A stretch of DNA of 64,000 bases from Anadara kagoshimensis (lineage: Eukaryota > Mollusca > Bivalvia > Arcoida > Arcidae): assembly GCA_021292105.1 (NCBI GenBank), contig CM037862.1:28680798-28744797 (forward strand), read 5' to 3'. The notes beneath the pieces were generated by a model. It was not told the origin of the DNA. It saw only the letters and a program-made list of their open reading frames with translations, and searched no databases. Position 1 is the stretch's first letter, and each line of letters opens with the position of its first letter. This document shows, piece by piece, positions 35,135-46,729 of this stretch. The translations under genes were made by a program, and so were the position numbers.

Positions 35135-36330
35135 AAGATTTTAACAATTTAAGTATTATTACATATTTGGTACAAAGAGGTGGTTTGGTGTAAACTATAA
35201 CCAATGCCATCGAAAAGGAAGCTGACGTATCAATTGATATTGTGAAATTCGCGTACAAGTTTTCTATTGATGGGCTAGTTGTATAATATGTATGTAGATA
35301 TCATTTAAATGGCGTAATTTAATTGAATTAAAGCGAATATATCGTAGTATTATGACCTTGCGTTTGATAAGATCTAATTTCCGTTTGTAAATTTCTCAGT
35401 GAAATGAACAACACAGTATTGTAAATCTCACATCGTTATTACATGGTATTTATTTTTAAACAATATTTCGTTATGTGCATTTCAAATAAATCATTTCCAA
35501 TGCCCGATGTCCGACTCAAGGCAACGTTCGAAATCTATCCGATAATCGGATTATGTCTTCATAATATCCATTATTTGTCTAACCTAAAAGGATCTTCATA
35601 TAATAATTTATTTGCTGTTTAAAAAAAAAAATTAAAGAAAACCAGGCCAACGCCCGATTTGACAAACATTCTATATTAAGCTTGATATACGTATCACAAT
35701 GACACTTTATATATAACTAATTCTGTTTTTTGACAAGGTATATGGATTCATATTCCTTATCTGGGAAGATGTTCACTCGAGCCGCAACTAGAAAAGTCTT
35801 TTTTCACTCCAAAATACTATCATGTATTCTAGTCAGTTATGGCTAGATTTCTGATGAGTTAACTGTTAGTAAGAAACTAAGAAATTATCATGAAGTCGTG
35901 AAAAATTACCAATATCAAATATAATGTAGGAAGGAAAAAACGTAAATCTGAAATGCAGTAAGTTGTTATAAATAATATCGTGTATCTCCTTCGTAATTGA
36001 TCAATATATAATCAACTTTCAATATGTAATCATCTTGTTTTGCTGCTAACACTAGCTGGCTGTTGATTTTACATGAAGGTTATCCATGCATGTTTCTTAT
36101 ATTACAAGCCAAGTTGCTGAAGAGCGAAGTAATGCTTTTTAAGTCCCCGCCATGACTTCATGTAGTCACATGAATGATATGGTGTTCAGAAATCTTTTAG
36201 TTTGAATGTTTAATATTTCCATTGTCAAACATTCATATGATGTTCAAAAATCTATTTGCAATACATAGTGTTCAAAAAAATTTGTTATCAACGTCGAACA
36301 TTTAATTTTAGTAATCAGGCACTGCGAAAA
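35131..36330. other. Non-coding, no feature seen
   Basis: AT-rich sequence. No gene recognised. Confidence 0.35.
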
Positions 36331-36334
36331 AGTG

Positions 36335-36584
36335 TTGCCCTTCCAGAGCACCCGGCCTCACTTTTCTGATGGGAATTCACGTTTAACCCAATTTGACTGT
36401 CAAAGTTTTTACTTTGTTTTGGACATGATTTGTTTTTTTTTTTTTTTTGATTCTATATAGTTTCACGAAATAATTTTATTTGATTCATTTTAGGAATTAA
36501 AAAAACAAGCTAATACATTTCTCCCTTATTTTTCTAGATTGTAGTGCGCGGGGGGGGGGGGGGGGGGGTGGGGTGGGGGGGGGG
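36335..36584. repeat. Dispersed 3'-end repeat copy and G-run
   Basis: 'agagcacccggcctcacttt' at about 36343 starts a short copy of the retroelement-associated repeat. A ~36-base interrupted poly(G) tract lies at 36549-36584. Confidence 0.6.
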
Positions 36585-36589
36585 TTATT

Positions 36590-36915
36590 TAACGATATCA
36601 TTCTAAGTGATCGTCCCATTTGTGGGAGGTCGGTGTTCGAATTCCGGTCGGGTCTGACCAAGACTTGAAAATAGGTAGTGACTGTTCTTTCGTTAAGCAC
36701 TTGGCATTACGAAATGAAAATCAAAGGGGTCTTTCGGAAGATGTCCCGTGTCAAGGTAGGTGTGGCACGCTAATGAATCCTCCCTGTACATTGTCCTAAA
36801 CGAAGTGCAAATGTAAAAAAATCTGCCACTTGAATTACAGCTGGTGACATCTCGATGTAAGTGAAATATTGTTGACGCTTTCAACCCTATTCAACCAACC
36901 AACCAATCAATTAAT
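36590..36915 (+). mobile_element. SINE family A copy
   Basis: Head with B box 'ggtgttcgaattccg', then 'gggtctgaccaagacttgaa', 'aagcacttggcattacgaaa', 'cacgctaatgaatcc', and the tail 'tctcgatgtaagtgaaatat' running into AACC repeats at 36893-36905. That tail type is otherwise typical of family C. Confidence 0.75.
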
Positions 36916-37340
36916 TCATCTCTCCTGGTTTGGCATGTGCTCATTATTACATGTACATAGAAACCAATCAACACGTGACAGTTCTGATGGTCATACAAAC
37001 GATCTTGTTAACGAACTATTTTTGCACGGGAACTTGTTCATTAGAAATCGGACAATAATTCAAAAACCATGTATAATTTAAAAGTAATTTATTTTAAAAT
37101 AACCATTAACAATTAGTATTTTTAAACTTTACAAAAAACTTAATGGAATAAGATACCAAGAATATGTCTAAATGACTACCATTAAAATGTAAAAATAAAT
37201 AATAAGATTTAAAAACGTAATAAAGTAATAAAGCGTGTTTGTTAACAGGTAAAAAGTGAACACAAACACCCGCTAACCACCCCTACCCCACTCAACTTCA
37301 AACTTCTTCAATGAACGAGAGACCCTTCGATCAAATACGC
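36916..37340. other. Non-coding, no feature seen
   Basis: No gene recognised. Confidence 0.3.
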
Positions 37341-37437
37341 GCTCTCTCTCTATCTTAAATTAAATCTCTCTCTCTCTCTCTCTCACTTAAATGAAATATC
37401 TCTCTCGAACTTGTTTGAACGAGGACCTTCAATCACA

Positions 37438-37468
<31 letters not shown>

Positions 37469-37665
37469 TTAAATCTCTCTCTCCCTCACTTAAATCAAAT
37501 CTCTCTCTCGAACTTGTTTGAACGAGGACCTTCAATCACATCTCTCTCTCTCTCTCTCATCTTTTGCTTGTTCATTGAACAAGGGGTCCTTCAATCAAAT
37601 CCTCCCCTCTCTCCCTCCAAATTCTTGCTCGGTCACTGAAAGGAAACCCTTCAATGAAATCACTC
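37341..37665 (+). repeat. CT-rich compound minisatellite
   Basis: Three (CT)n tracts (37355-37383, 37437-37462, 37541-37558) alternate with the motif 'tctcgaacttgtttgaacga' and 'ggaccttcaatcacat', giving a unit of roughly 110 bases. Diverged last units occur at 37560-37665. Confidence 0.8.
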
Positions 37666-37836
37666 TTTCTGAACTTTTATGCAAACAATATACACGTACA
37701 TGTCATACATAAATTGAAATGTTTAAAAATTTTCTTCATGTTAAATATTTCAGGTATTTTACAATATTCAAATTAACAAATTTAGAAAACCAAAATACAT
37801 TGTACAGAAATTATATTCCTAAAACAAAGGAGACTT

Positions 37837-37926
37837 ACAACAAGTATATCATGATGGAATACTGTACACATGTTAATGATTACAAGAAGTATATCATGAT
37901 GGAATACTGTACACATATTAATGAAT
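37837..37926 (+). repeat. 45-bp perfect-register tandem duplication
   Basis: Units 37837-37881 and 37882-37926 share 'agtatatcatgatggaatac' and differ at three or four positions. The reading frame passes through both, but nothing supports expression. Confidence 0.9.
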
Positions 37927-38018
37927 GCATATTGTGCAAGTATATGATATAATATATACTTACTTCTGTTATCACATTGTGAATTTACACATGAAAATAA
38001 TCTGTTTCGGACGTACGA

Positions 38019-38147
38019 GTTCTTACAAGCTTAGCAATGACTTAAGATATACTTAGTGAGAGTTCTCACAAGCTTAACAACGTCTTAGGACATACTTAGT
38101 GAGAGTTTTCGCATGCTTAACAACGCCTTAAGATATACTTAGTGTGC
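38019..38147 (+). repeat. 43-bp tandem repeat, three units
   Basis: Units at 38019, 38062 and 38105, each of the form 'gttctcacaagcttaacaac' plus 'gacttaagatatacttagtg', with point differences. Confidence 0.9.
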
Positions 38148-39500
38148 GAAATACCTGCAACTTGAATGCCTTTGATGCATCAAGCGAAAACCAATCTCAA
38201 ACATTGGTAACTGCTCATAAATAAACGTATGACTCGGATATATTGCAAGAATACGGTATGTTTAACAAGGCCCTAAAAGTTTAATCACCGTCATCACAGT
38301 TTTGCAATGAAGTACGCATAGCTGTCAACTGGATCTCTCTTCGCATTTTTGCCCAGAGTTAAATGTGACATTATTTTCCTCCTCCATCCAATACTCAAAA
38401 GTGTTATATTTGCAATTCTAATAAAGTACTTGACCGTTTAGGGTGTACCCCACAATACCGTCCAGCCATCTCCGAATATGAAAGACTGAAGTGACTTGTT
38501 GGTATCCAAGTGAGTTGTGGGTAACTGATGATTATTTTCATGTAAAAATTCACAAACTTTATAAATTGAGCATTTTATAAATACAGCGGTTAACAATGGC
38601 ATTGCATATTTTCGCAGTGAACCAAACAATAACATTATATATGTAAAGTTTAACATAGGTATTACCTTGACTGAAAATTCACGGCCAGCGTAAACTCAGT
38701 CCATGTGTGCACGTGTTGGATTTCATGTCCAGATGGGTGTACCGTGAGATTCTAAATTTTGGCACATAAGAATCACTTCACAATATACAAATTGAATATA
38801 TTATTCTTCAAAGAATCAGAAAATGACAAATCGAAATAATGCAAAATAATGCCATTGATACAGATGTGAAAAACACTGACCAAAATGTCATTTAAAGAAA
38901 AGACGTCTCTTTGAGGAAGGGTATTGTCGTGTCGTATTTTTTTTCAATTTTCTAAAAGAATATGACACCATGAATACTTTTTGAATGCTTCAAAAAGTTG
39001 AAACATCACAACTAATTTTTGAATAAGTACTGAGTTAAAAACTTTCGACATGACATTTTCCAACATGAGAGAAATATCGATGGCACCATATTGGTTAAAA
39101 TGGCATACTGCAATTTGTCGAGATGTGTATTGTCATTTCTTAAACTCTAAATTCTATTCTATTGAACCCATTTGCCATTTACACATTTCAAATTAGTAGA
39201 CTGCAATTTGTTGAGTCATGTACAACTCATTTCTGAAACTTCTTTTGAACACAATGGCTAATTACCAAATTCAAAATAGCATTGAACTTTTCAAATACTG
39301 CTAACCAGTAGCTATAGTAGAATTTTTTTTAATATACATGCACGAATTCGAAAAGTATGAAAGGTATGAAAAGATGCTTGCGACCATAACAGTGTCTAAT
39401 ATCAAACCCTTCCACTAGGTGTCGCTCCATGCATCATTTCCGATGAAGTGAGACAAGGCTTCTCAGGTAACTGCTAAAACGACCAAAGTAGTTTCAGTTC
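38148..39500. other. Intergenic downstream of the small membrane-protein gene
   Basis: No gene recognised. It should hold the 3' UTR of the minus-strand gene ending at 39501. A faint 'aaggccctaaaagtttaatc' near 38269 resembles the retroelement-associated repeat. Confidence 0.4.
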
Positions 39501-42500
39501 CTAATACCGTGCTTCATTGTGAGTATCGGTAACTTTCGTCTTTCGAAATTGCCGTTTCATTCGTCTAATTCGACGTCGATTATAAAACAAGATTATAAAT
39601 AATGGCAAACTCAATATTGGTATAGCTATTAAAATAATGCCCGCAGACAGAACACCAATGTCATTATTGTTGGCAGCGTAAAACGTCAGCAGAATACCTA
39701 AAAACAAAATACAAAACTATATATGTGTTTATTCAGAATTCAATTTTCATTACTGTTTTGTTCAGCTAAATTTGTTATAGAAATTGTTCTAGATTGCATT
39801 CTTTTACAAAAAAAGATAATATTTCGGCCAATTGACACTGACCTGTTAGACTTTAGGCTGGCATGCGAATATATTTTAGTCACAAAACACTGGTCTTTAT
39901 ATAGCTAATATAATGACGTATCCATATACATGCAAGTCAATGCAACCTTGCTTGCAAACTGTTACATCACCATAAAATATATGTTACTAGCAACATCCAT
40001 GATAAATACTTTCAAATAATTAATAGTTTAGTATGTTTTAGCGTGAATGCAAGATGTGCAACACTGATTAGATGCATTCTAGCAGCGTAGGAAAAAAATT
40101 AATTAGAAATATTTGGTGAAAAGGGTCTTTATTTATTCACAGTTATTGCCGCGTATGTTTTTATTCGCCTGTTGTGAATCATTGCTTCAGATGTGTTAGT
40201 TTTCATCAAAGAGCATACAATCACAAGTTGTCCAATATACACTGTATGTCTACTAAGTCGTATTTCACTTTTGTTTTAACAATTCTCGACGGGATCACCA
40301 TGTTTCTCTTAAATTATTTTGTTTTGTATTAAAAAACAAAAGTTGGAAAAAGGAAACAAAGTTGTTAATTCTAAAAAAAAGTTATAGTTACCAGCAGGAA
40401 GAACAATAACAAACAAAATGGCGGTTGCAGTTCCGGTCAAACATCCGCTCAAACAACATAAACCGGTCTCTTGTTCCTCATCTGTAAAAAAGTTTAAAAA
40501 ATATGTACAGATTCAAAGACTGAACTTTTAAATTGATTTAATGGGATTTTACATATTTCACTTATATAGAACCGTCATCAGCTAAGGTGAAGTGGAAGAA
40601 ACTTTTAAAAGTAGATTCGAGTAATGACGTTTTTACGCAGCAGTCAGAATTCCTTTACTTATATCGAGCCAGTCGGTTCTAGTGTCGTTGATAAAACCGA
40701 AGTACCCGGAGCAATCCAACGACCTTTGTCAAACAAACTGACATTGTCCCCGTAATGGAATTCAAACCCAGGCGTCGATAAGTAAACTGATGCTTTAAAC
40801 CACTGTGCCATCGAGGGACATAAAATATCACTCTATATGCACTGTTTTTGTATAGTTTTGCATAAATATCTGTTTTTCGCCTTTGGCACTGATATGTATA
40901 TATGAAATAATCTTGACCTTGACGAAAACCCTCATCATTGAACTCACCCACTCACTTAGACTTAGCAAGCAATAGGATCTATTGATAAATTTTAACCCTG
41001 GCGACAATAGTATCGATTGAAAATTCAACCTTTAAAAATAACACATTATTGTATATAATGACAATAAAAAACTTTGTACAGCTGATACATTTTGTGTGTT
41101 CTCTGGTGAGTTTCCAGTCCATCATCAAATATTGATGTATGTTTACAATACTTTTAAATCAATAATCTTTTATAACATATATACAATATCGACTGGTGCA
41201 TACCAACAAACAATCTCTATAGCTTTTTGTTATAAAATTTTCAATGACAGCAAACTATAATAGCATTTTAGGTTACTTTCAAATATCACTGAAGTTTCGA
41301 ATCCCATTCACAAGCCATTGTTCATAAATACTTAAAAATAGCATAAAGGTTGCAGTGACATCACATTTCATTGGGTAATATCGTTTTGTTAAAGCATGGC
41401 TCTATTGCAAAATTTGCTTTGAACATCTGATTATCCAAGTTGGTAGAGTGCTCATTGCGTAAGTGGGAGGTTGTGGGCTCGAACCCCGACCGGGTCTGGC
41501 CCAAGACTTCAGAGACTTCACAGTTCTTTCAGATGGGAACTTACTGTGTCACGGTGGGCTTGGCACGATAAAAAACACTGCTGTATATTTCCAATATTTC
41601 CATCAGTGGAACGCACAGGCATAATTTCTGCACCTTCGCCTAAAACTGTCAACGTCTCCATATAACTGAAATATTCTTGACTGGGACGTTAAACATCATT
41701 ACTCAACTCATTAAACACTGATTTTACTACTCCATGATTATATGATTATGTACATGGATTGCCTCGACCATCTGATATGGAATACTGGATGCTCTCAGAC
41801 TGTTCATTGATTTTAGTAAATAATTAATCACTTCCATCAACTTCTATTATGCTAGTCGAACACAGGGGTATCGCCCACGTGTAACGCTTATGCATACATC
41901 TACTTTGCAATCAGTAGATCTAGAGTGGTGTCAACACTAATCTTATGATAATTAATATTTTAAAATTCCAGAAAAATAAGGGAAACTGAATACAACGCAC
42001 GGCTTCTATCATGCTAAGCTTGACGAACACGGGGTATCGCCAACGTGCAATACATATAGACATTTAATTTGTAATCAGCATAATGGTGTCAACGCTGATC
42101 TTATGATAATTAATATTTAAAAATTCCAGATAAAATAAAGAAAACGAATACGACTTCTATCATGCCAGACGAACAAAAGGGTAACACCAATGTGCAATAC
42201 AGTAATTTCATTTTACAACCAAGAGAGTGGTGTCTACTGCGGCTAATCTTAAAATAATCAATATTTAAAATTTCAGGAAAATGGACTTTTTTGACACATA
42301 TATTCGCACAGACAGCTCACGACAATCAGTATTTACGGACAAAAATACCATCATTTTAAATTTTCCATTAAAATGGTATCATAAATTGTCTATGTGGCGT
42401 TATCACCGACAATCAGTGTCAAGGTTTATAAAGGTCCTCAACAAACATAGACGTCATCACAATATTATATTTGACGTACCATGGTTCGAATTCCGTGTTT

Positions 42501-45348
42501 GTTTCTTTCTCAATTTTGCTTTTACACGTGACGAGTGTCGCTAGCTTTACATGAAATGTTAACCTTCCGGAGCACCTGGTCTCACTTCCGTGGTTACGAG
42601 TTCACGTGGTTAACTAAATTTGCCAGCATATCTATACTTAAAGTTTTAACTTTGCTTTCTGGATTGTGATTTGAACATGGAGTGGAAGGTTAATTTTGAA
42701 TTTGACATTTATTTTCGGGAGATTTAGTTACACGACTATATTTGACTGAAAAGTTTACTCTATTGCCGAAGCATTGACAAGTAGATACGATTATTTTTAC
42801 TTTTTACACAATCAATTTGCATTGTAATAGAGACCAGAAATTACAACTCATTTTTAAAAATCTAATCAGTTTGTATTTTTTATTTTGTAAAAATCAGGGT
42901 TTGAGTTTCCACCGCGGAATTTCCTTTCATTGCTATTAGAGTTACTATTATTAATGTCTAAGCTTTAATAAATGACATACATTGTTTTAATTCAATCACG
43001 TGTTATAATGATTAATATTTAATGATTTATGACATTTACAGTCACGTTTATTGAAAGTAAGACTTGTATATATAAGCATTGTATAACATCTATATACAGA
43101 GTAAATATAGACATGTACAGTACAGACCTGTCGGAAGTTTAACATTGAGCTAACGAAAGGAATCGATATACTCGGCGTTCAAGTGACCGTTATATCGATA
43201 GCTTGTGATAGAAAACCTGTCAAAACATAGGTATAGGTAAACAACTTTGACCTGTCCGTTTGACCTTTAATATAAATATTTATATGGGCCAGTAAATTTA
43301 AGAATAGGGATCACATATATACATTTCGTCTATATAAAGTTAACACTAATCGAAGGCATTGTGTATATATTAACTCTAGGTTTCCATAAATTTAAAATAA
43401 TTAGTAGCCAAATTTCCAAAATTTGTGAAAATATAGTCCTTTTTAAATATTTTTCCACAAATTTGCTAAAATAGGTTACTTTTTGACATAATTCCTCAGA
43501 AATTAGTAGCCAATGGCGATTTTGGCTACTAGGAGTGGAAACATAGAAGAACCCACTCAGTACATAGGTAGTGTTGCGATTCGCAGTTAATTTAACTGCG
43601 AATCGCAACACTACCTATGTACTGAGTGGGTTCTTCTATATGAATATTCCTAATGGAAGGTCAAGCGGACAGGTCAATGTTGATAACCTATACATGGAAT
43701 CTGACGTGATATTTCTGACAGATACTAAGTATTCGGCGCTTATTAATTAGCGTCGGTGTTAAACTTTCGACACCTCTGTACTACATGCATGACGACGTTC
43801 GAGATATAAATTGTTGATTTATAATATTTACACTAGTAGGATTATTGGAAATGCGTTTATATTAATGTAAATAAATTAAGTAGATCTAATTCGTTTTTTA
43901 AATTAAACTCGATCAAGACTGTATAAGAGAGTAGATCCGCGGTATTGGTGGTGGTCTATATAGCACGCGTTTACGGATCACAGCTCCTTTCATCGAACCC
44001 CACTCGGGTCAGATCTTAATGCTTGAAAGTTTGTCAGTTCGCAGGCCGGTGGATTTCTTCGGACACTCCGAGCTTCTCCTTAATTCCTGAATGACCAAAA
44101 ATTCTTGAATGGGGACAAAAGACTCATAACTCTACTTAAATTCGTTTTTTAAATCAATTCGATCAAGGTTGTTTAAAAGATTTAACACAAAAAATAATCT
44201 AAAGTAAATGTAAAAAAAGAGAACAATATTACTCTTTGTGTTGTGCAACTGCAGGGGCGGATCCAGGATTTTTTGAAAGGGGGGGGGGGGTTGAGAACTA
44301 TCCAGGATTTTTTAAAGGGGGGTGTTGAGAACTATACAGGATTTTTTGAAAGGGGGGATGCGAATTATATCAATGCTAGATGCGAGCGCCAAAGGCGCTA
44401 GCTTCCAGAGACGATGGGTCTAGGGCAGAGCCACGATGGGGGGGCCAAGAAAATAATTTTAATCAGTCAATATCTCACTCTCTCTCTCTCTTTAAATTTT
44501 TCAAAGGGGGGGGGGTTGCAACCCCCGCAACCCCTCCCCTAAATCCGCCATTGAACTGGATAAAAAATACACAATGAGTACCTTGTTCTTGTACTGTTTT
44601 AGGTCTAAATCATCAAGGAAGCCGATATAATCACTCACTTCTCGCATACATATAAACATACATTGACTTGAGCCGAGTAGTTTGGTGTTCTACCCCCCAG
44701 TTAAGATTTTTCACTTATGTCAATGCGGTTTGTTAATGGATGTTGGAGGAAGCCCAAGTACCCGGGGAAAACCACCGACCTTCAGCAAGAAGGTGTAGTA
44801 ATCTATCGGTGCTACTACCACTGACTTTCGAAGTTAAGGGGCGGTACCTCCTGGGACTTCCTGTATGAATCACCCATACTATGCTTAAAAATTTAGGTCC
44901 AGTCTCAATATGTGGTCGGGTGACACAATTGTTATAGGGTCTTGTTAGTATTGGGAATGTCCCATTTGGTGACTGCATTTCCTCGCTTCCCCCTTACATT
45001 TGGGGTTTTGCCCGACCCTGGGAAGTGGCTAACAGGTTAGTCCAAGGAATGATCCTGGTGGTTTCGATTCAGGATAGTTGGATCGAATAGAAGCATAGTA
45101 AAAAGTGACAGACCAAAGAGACTCAATAGTATATATTATCAAAACTCCAGCTTTTAAAGCACGGGAAACAAGTCACATCTGTCCAGTCCTAGGTCAATAC
45201 CTTTTGACGTAGCAGAATACTTTTTAATTAAAAACTCTTGTAGTTTTAGGATTAATAGTAAATATATCATACCTTCGTCCACCTCTTCTTCGTCTTTCAC
45301 AGATTTTTCTCCTTTGTATACTGTCATGTCATAACTAGTATACACCAT
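39501..45348 (-). CDS. Small two-pass membrane protein, three exons, family unknown
   Basis: Exons on the minus strand are 45348-45273, 40481-40392 and 39697-39501, joined by GT-AG introns, both phase 1, to give 120 residues. An acidic N-terminal part of about 40 residues (MVYTSYDMTVYKGEKSVKD, then EEEVDEDEEQE) precedes a Cys-rich GLCCLSGCLTG. Then come two hydrophobic spans, roughly TATAILFVIVLPAGILLTFYA and VLSAGIILIAIPILSLPLFI. A strongly basic tail follows (NRRRIRRMKRQFRKTK), ending NEARY. The basic tail after span 2 and acidic N-terminus suggest both ends are cytosolic; the Cys cluster before span 1 could be palmitoylated. The exon join is supported by clean frame agreement at three places, but no family was recognised. 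The large first intron (4.8 kb) contains many repeats. Confidence 0.72.
40605..40822 (-). mobile_element. SINE family B, minus strand, in intron 1 of the small gene
   Basis: Minus-strand head 'gatggcacagtggtttaaag' and B box 'gggtttgaattcc', then 'gacaaaggtcgttggatt', 'ctccgggtacttcggtttta', and the tail 'ctcgatataagtaaaggaat'. Complete head-to-tail order. Confidence 0.8.
41440..41710 (+). mobile_element. SINE family A copy with tRNA head
   Basis: Head 'gttggtagagtgctcattgc' (A box) and 'gtgggctcgaaccccgaccg' (B box), then 'gacttcacagttctttcaga', 'gtgtcacggtgggcttggca', 'tgcaccttcgcctaaaactg' and the tail 'attcttgactgggacgttaa'. One of the most intact family A copies. Confidence 0.85.
41841..42285 (+). 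repeat. ~150-bp tandem repeat, three degenerate units
   Basis: Units begin at 41841, 42003 and 42154 with 'cttctatcatgct'. All carry 'ggtatcgcc...cgtgcaatac', 'gtggtgtcaac', 'cttatgataattaatatt' and 'aaattccaga'. Lengths are about 162, 151 and 132. No sign of coding. Confidence 0.85.
42415..42690 (+). mobile_element. 3' fragment of the reverse-transcriptase-associated repeat
   Basis: 'aaggtcctcaacaaacatag', 'tttgacgtaccatggttcga', 'ttttacacgtgacgagtgtc' and 'ccggagcacctggtctcact' follow the same order as the copy at 23760-23990. No intact frame. Confidence 0.55.
42691..43120. other. Non-coding, no feature seen
   Basis: No gene recognised. Confidence 0.3.
43232..43693. mobile_element. TATAGGTAAACAAC-type MITE, nested, carrying a perfect hairpin
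   Basis: Left 'tataggtaaacaactttgac'-'ctgtcc', right 'ggacaggtcaatgttgataa'-'cctata', inverted to each other. At about 460 bp it is longer than the 244-bp copy at 61224-61467 because of extra internal sequence, including the 48-bp arms at 43543-43639. Confidence 0.8.
43543..43639. repeat. Perfect 48-bp inverted repeat with a one-base spacer
   Basis: 43543-43590 is the exact reverse complement of 43592-43639, with one T between. The arm contains 'agaacccactcagtacatag' and 'ttgcgattcgcagttaa'. It would fold into a stable hairpin in single-stranded DNA or RNA. Confidence 0.97.
43936..44140 (+). mobile_element. SINE family B, degenerate
   Basis: 'ggtattggtggtggtctata' head, 'catcgaaccccactcgggtc' (B box region), 'gaaagtttgtcagttcgcag', 'ggacactccgagcttctcct', 'gaatgaccaaaaattcttga'. 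Confidence 0.65.
44252..44553. mobile_element. CAGGGGCGGAT-type non-autonomous element
   Basis: Ends CAGGGGCGGATCCAGG (left) and the inverse of CAATGGCGGATTTAGG (right) form a 16-bp imperfect inverted repeat. The body contains G-runs with 'ggattttttgaaaggggg' two to three times, a (CT)n at 44475-44491 and C-runs. The CAGNGGCGG start is hAT-like. AACTG flanks both sides, but no clear 8-bp duplication is seen. A fragment occurs at 16388. Confidence 0.65.
44690..45000 (-). mobile_element. SINE-like repeat, family B relative
   Basis: The minus strand contains 'ctgaaggtcggtggttttcc' and 'ccgggtacttgggcttcctc', the family B body words, at about 44730-44790. The rest to 45000 is not recognised but may belong to the same element. 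Confidence 0.45.
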
Positions 45349-46340
45349 GTTATATTAATTCAACTACCACAGACAGTTAAAAATAAAATTTTCATTTTGT
45401 TTATAATATGTAAACCCTCCAAATTCCTTGAGGAGATGGTCACTCACATAAAATAACAAAAAATCATTTTGACCAAACACGGATAATATATCCCAGGTAA
45501 ATAACAATATATTACAACATTACCGGGACCTCTAACGATAAATGACACGAATAGGAAATCTATTGATTAATTTCTCTAACCTGAATTATAGCAATACCTA
45601 AAATTGCATACAGGTAAAATCTTGGGATTGATTTAAAATTTAACGATTGTCTCCCTTGATTCATTCATATCGTTGTTGTTACATTGGTGTATGTTTCGAC
45701 TAAACTATTCGGTAAGATGGTATTGTTATGACTATAGGTCTACGTAGCTATGGAGGTGGAAATAAATATAGGGTCATTAAGTAATATGTGATTGAAAGGT
45801 GTTTGTCACGCTTATTTAAATACGTCAGTTTATTTAAATGTTTGAAATCTTAAGGAAATCCGTGTCTCGACGAGTGACGTCACCAAAACATTTAAATGTG
45901 ATAATCAAAAGTCCGTAAATAATATTTAATGGACTTCTATAAATTAAGGAAACTTATTTTTTCGCAGAAATTATTAAATATTATTTTTCTTAATATTTAA
46001 AATTTAACAATAAAAAGGTTGATGATTAGTTTAAAATTTTAATAATAATATTAAATAAATAAATAAATAAATAAATAAAATTAATAAAAGTTTTTAAAAA
46101 TCTGGTATTAAAAGCATGCCGGTAATACATCACTCGACTCAAACCTCATCCTAACTAATGTATGCAAAGACCTCTCATTTTTACTTTAACATGTGAACTC
46201 CATAGACAGGCGGTCTTTGTATAGAGTTCTATGAAGCTAACGGGACCTTGAAATAATTGCCTAAATGGACAGGTGATCTTTATAAAGATGTGATCATTGC
46301 ATTTTTCACTGTAATTTTAACTAGTGTTGTAGCTTTTATG
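45349..46340. other. Intergenic upstream of the small membrane-protein gene
   Basis: Promoter region of the minus-strand gene and unrelated AT-rich sequence. Contains (AAAT)n at about 46051-46079, and near 46195-46320 a diverged 'gtgaactccatagacaggcg...ggtctttgtatagag' stretch similar to the pogo-type MITE. Confidence 0.4.
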
Positions 46341-46344
46341 CTTC

Positions 46345-46523
46345 GTACAATACCATTACACCAAGCTAACGAATTAGTGCGGACTCGGCATGTCATCACG
46401 GCCTCTCGTCAGACAATCTCGGTAGCTTTTTGAAAGCTGCTATATATCTATCAGTGTCTTGGTCAAGAGCTATTCACATCTCGGCAGCCGAGTTTCGACT
46501 GTTAAACTTTCGACAGGTCTGTA
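46345..46523. mobile_element. TACAGACCTGTCGAAAG-type MITE, copy 9
   Basis: The left end is degraded ('caccaagctaacgaattagt'). The right end 'ctgttaaactttcgacaggt'-'ctgta' is good. The body is in opposite orientation relative to copies 5 and 6 ('cgagagg...' words inverted). Confidence 0.6.
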
Positions 46524-46729
46524 TTGTAGGTTAAAATCCCAATATGTCAGACCAATGAGTAATAATGTGAACCAGTATACTTGCCGAAATGAGTTTGGCT
46601 TCTCCAAATACTCCGGATTCCTCCACAATCTAAGAATTGACATAGATATAAGCGAAAGAATCTTGACTGCGACCTACATACCATGACTCCACTCCACTCA
46701 ATCATTTATCTTCTCTCAGATAAAAACTA

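Larger units (their letters stand above)
43121..43780. mobile_element. TACAGACCTGTCGAAAG-type MITE, copy 8, split by another MITE
   Basis: Left end 'tacagacctgtcggaagttt'-'gagctaacgaa', right end 'ggtgttaaactttcgacacc'-'tctgta'. The body is interrupted by the 43232-43693 element. Removing that leaves ~200 bp. Confidence 0.8.

Noticed and set aside
43330-43611. 93-codon minus-strand open frame
   Set aside because: It lies wholly inside a nested MITE and ends in the hairpin, so it is not a gene.
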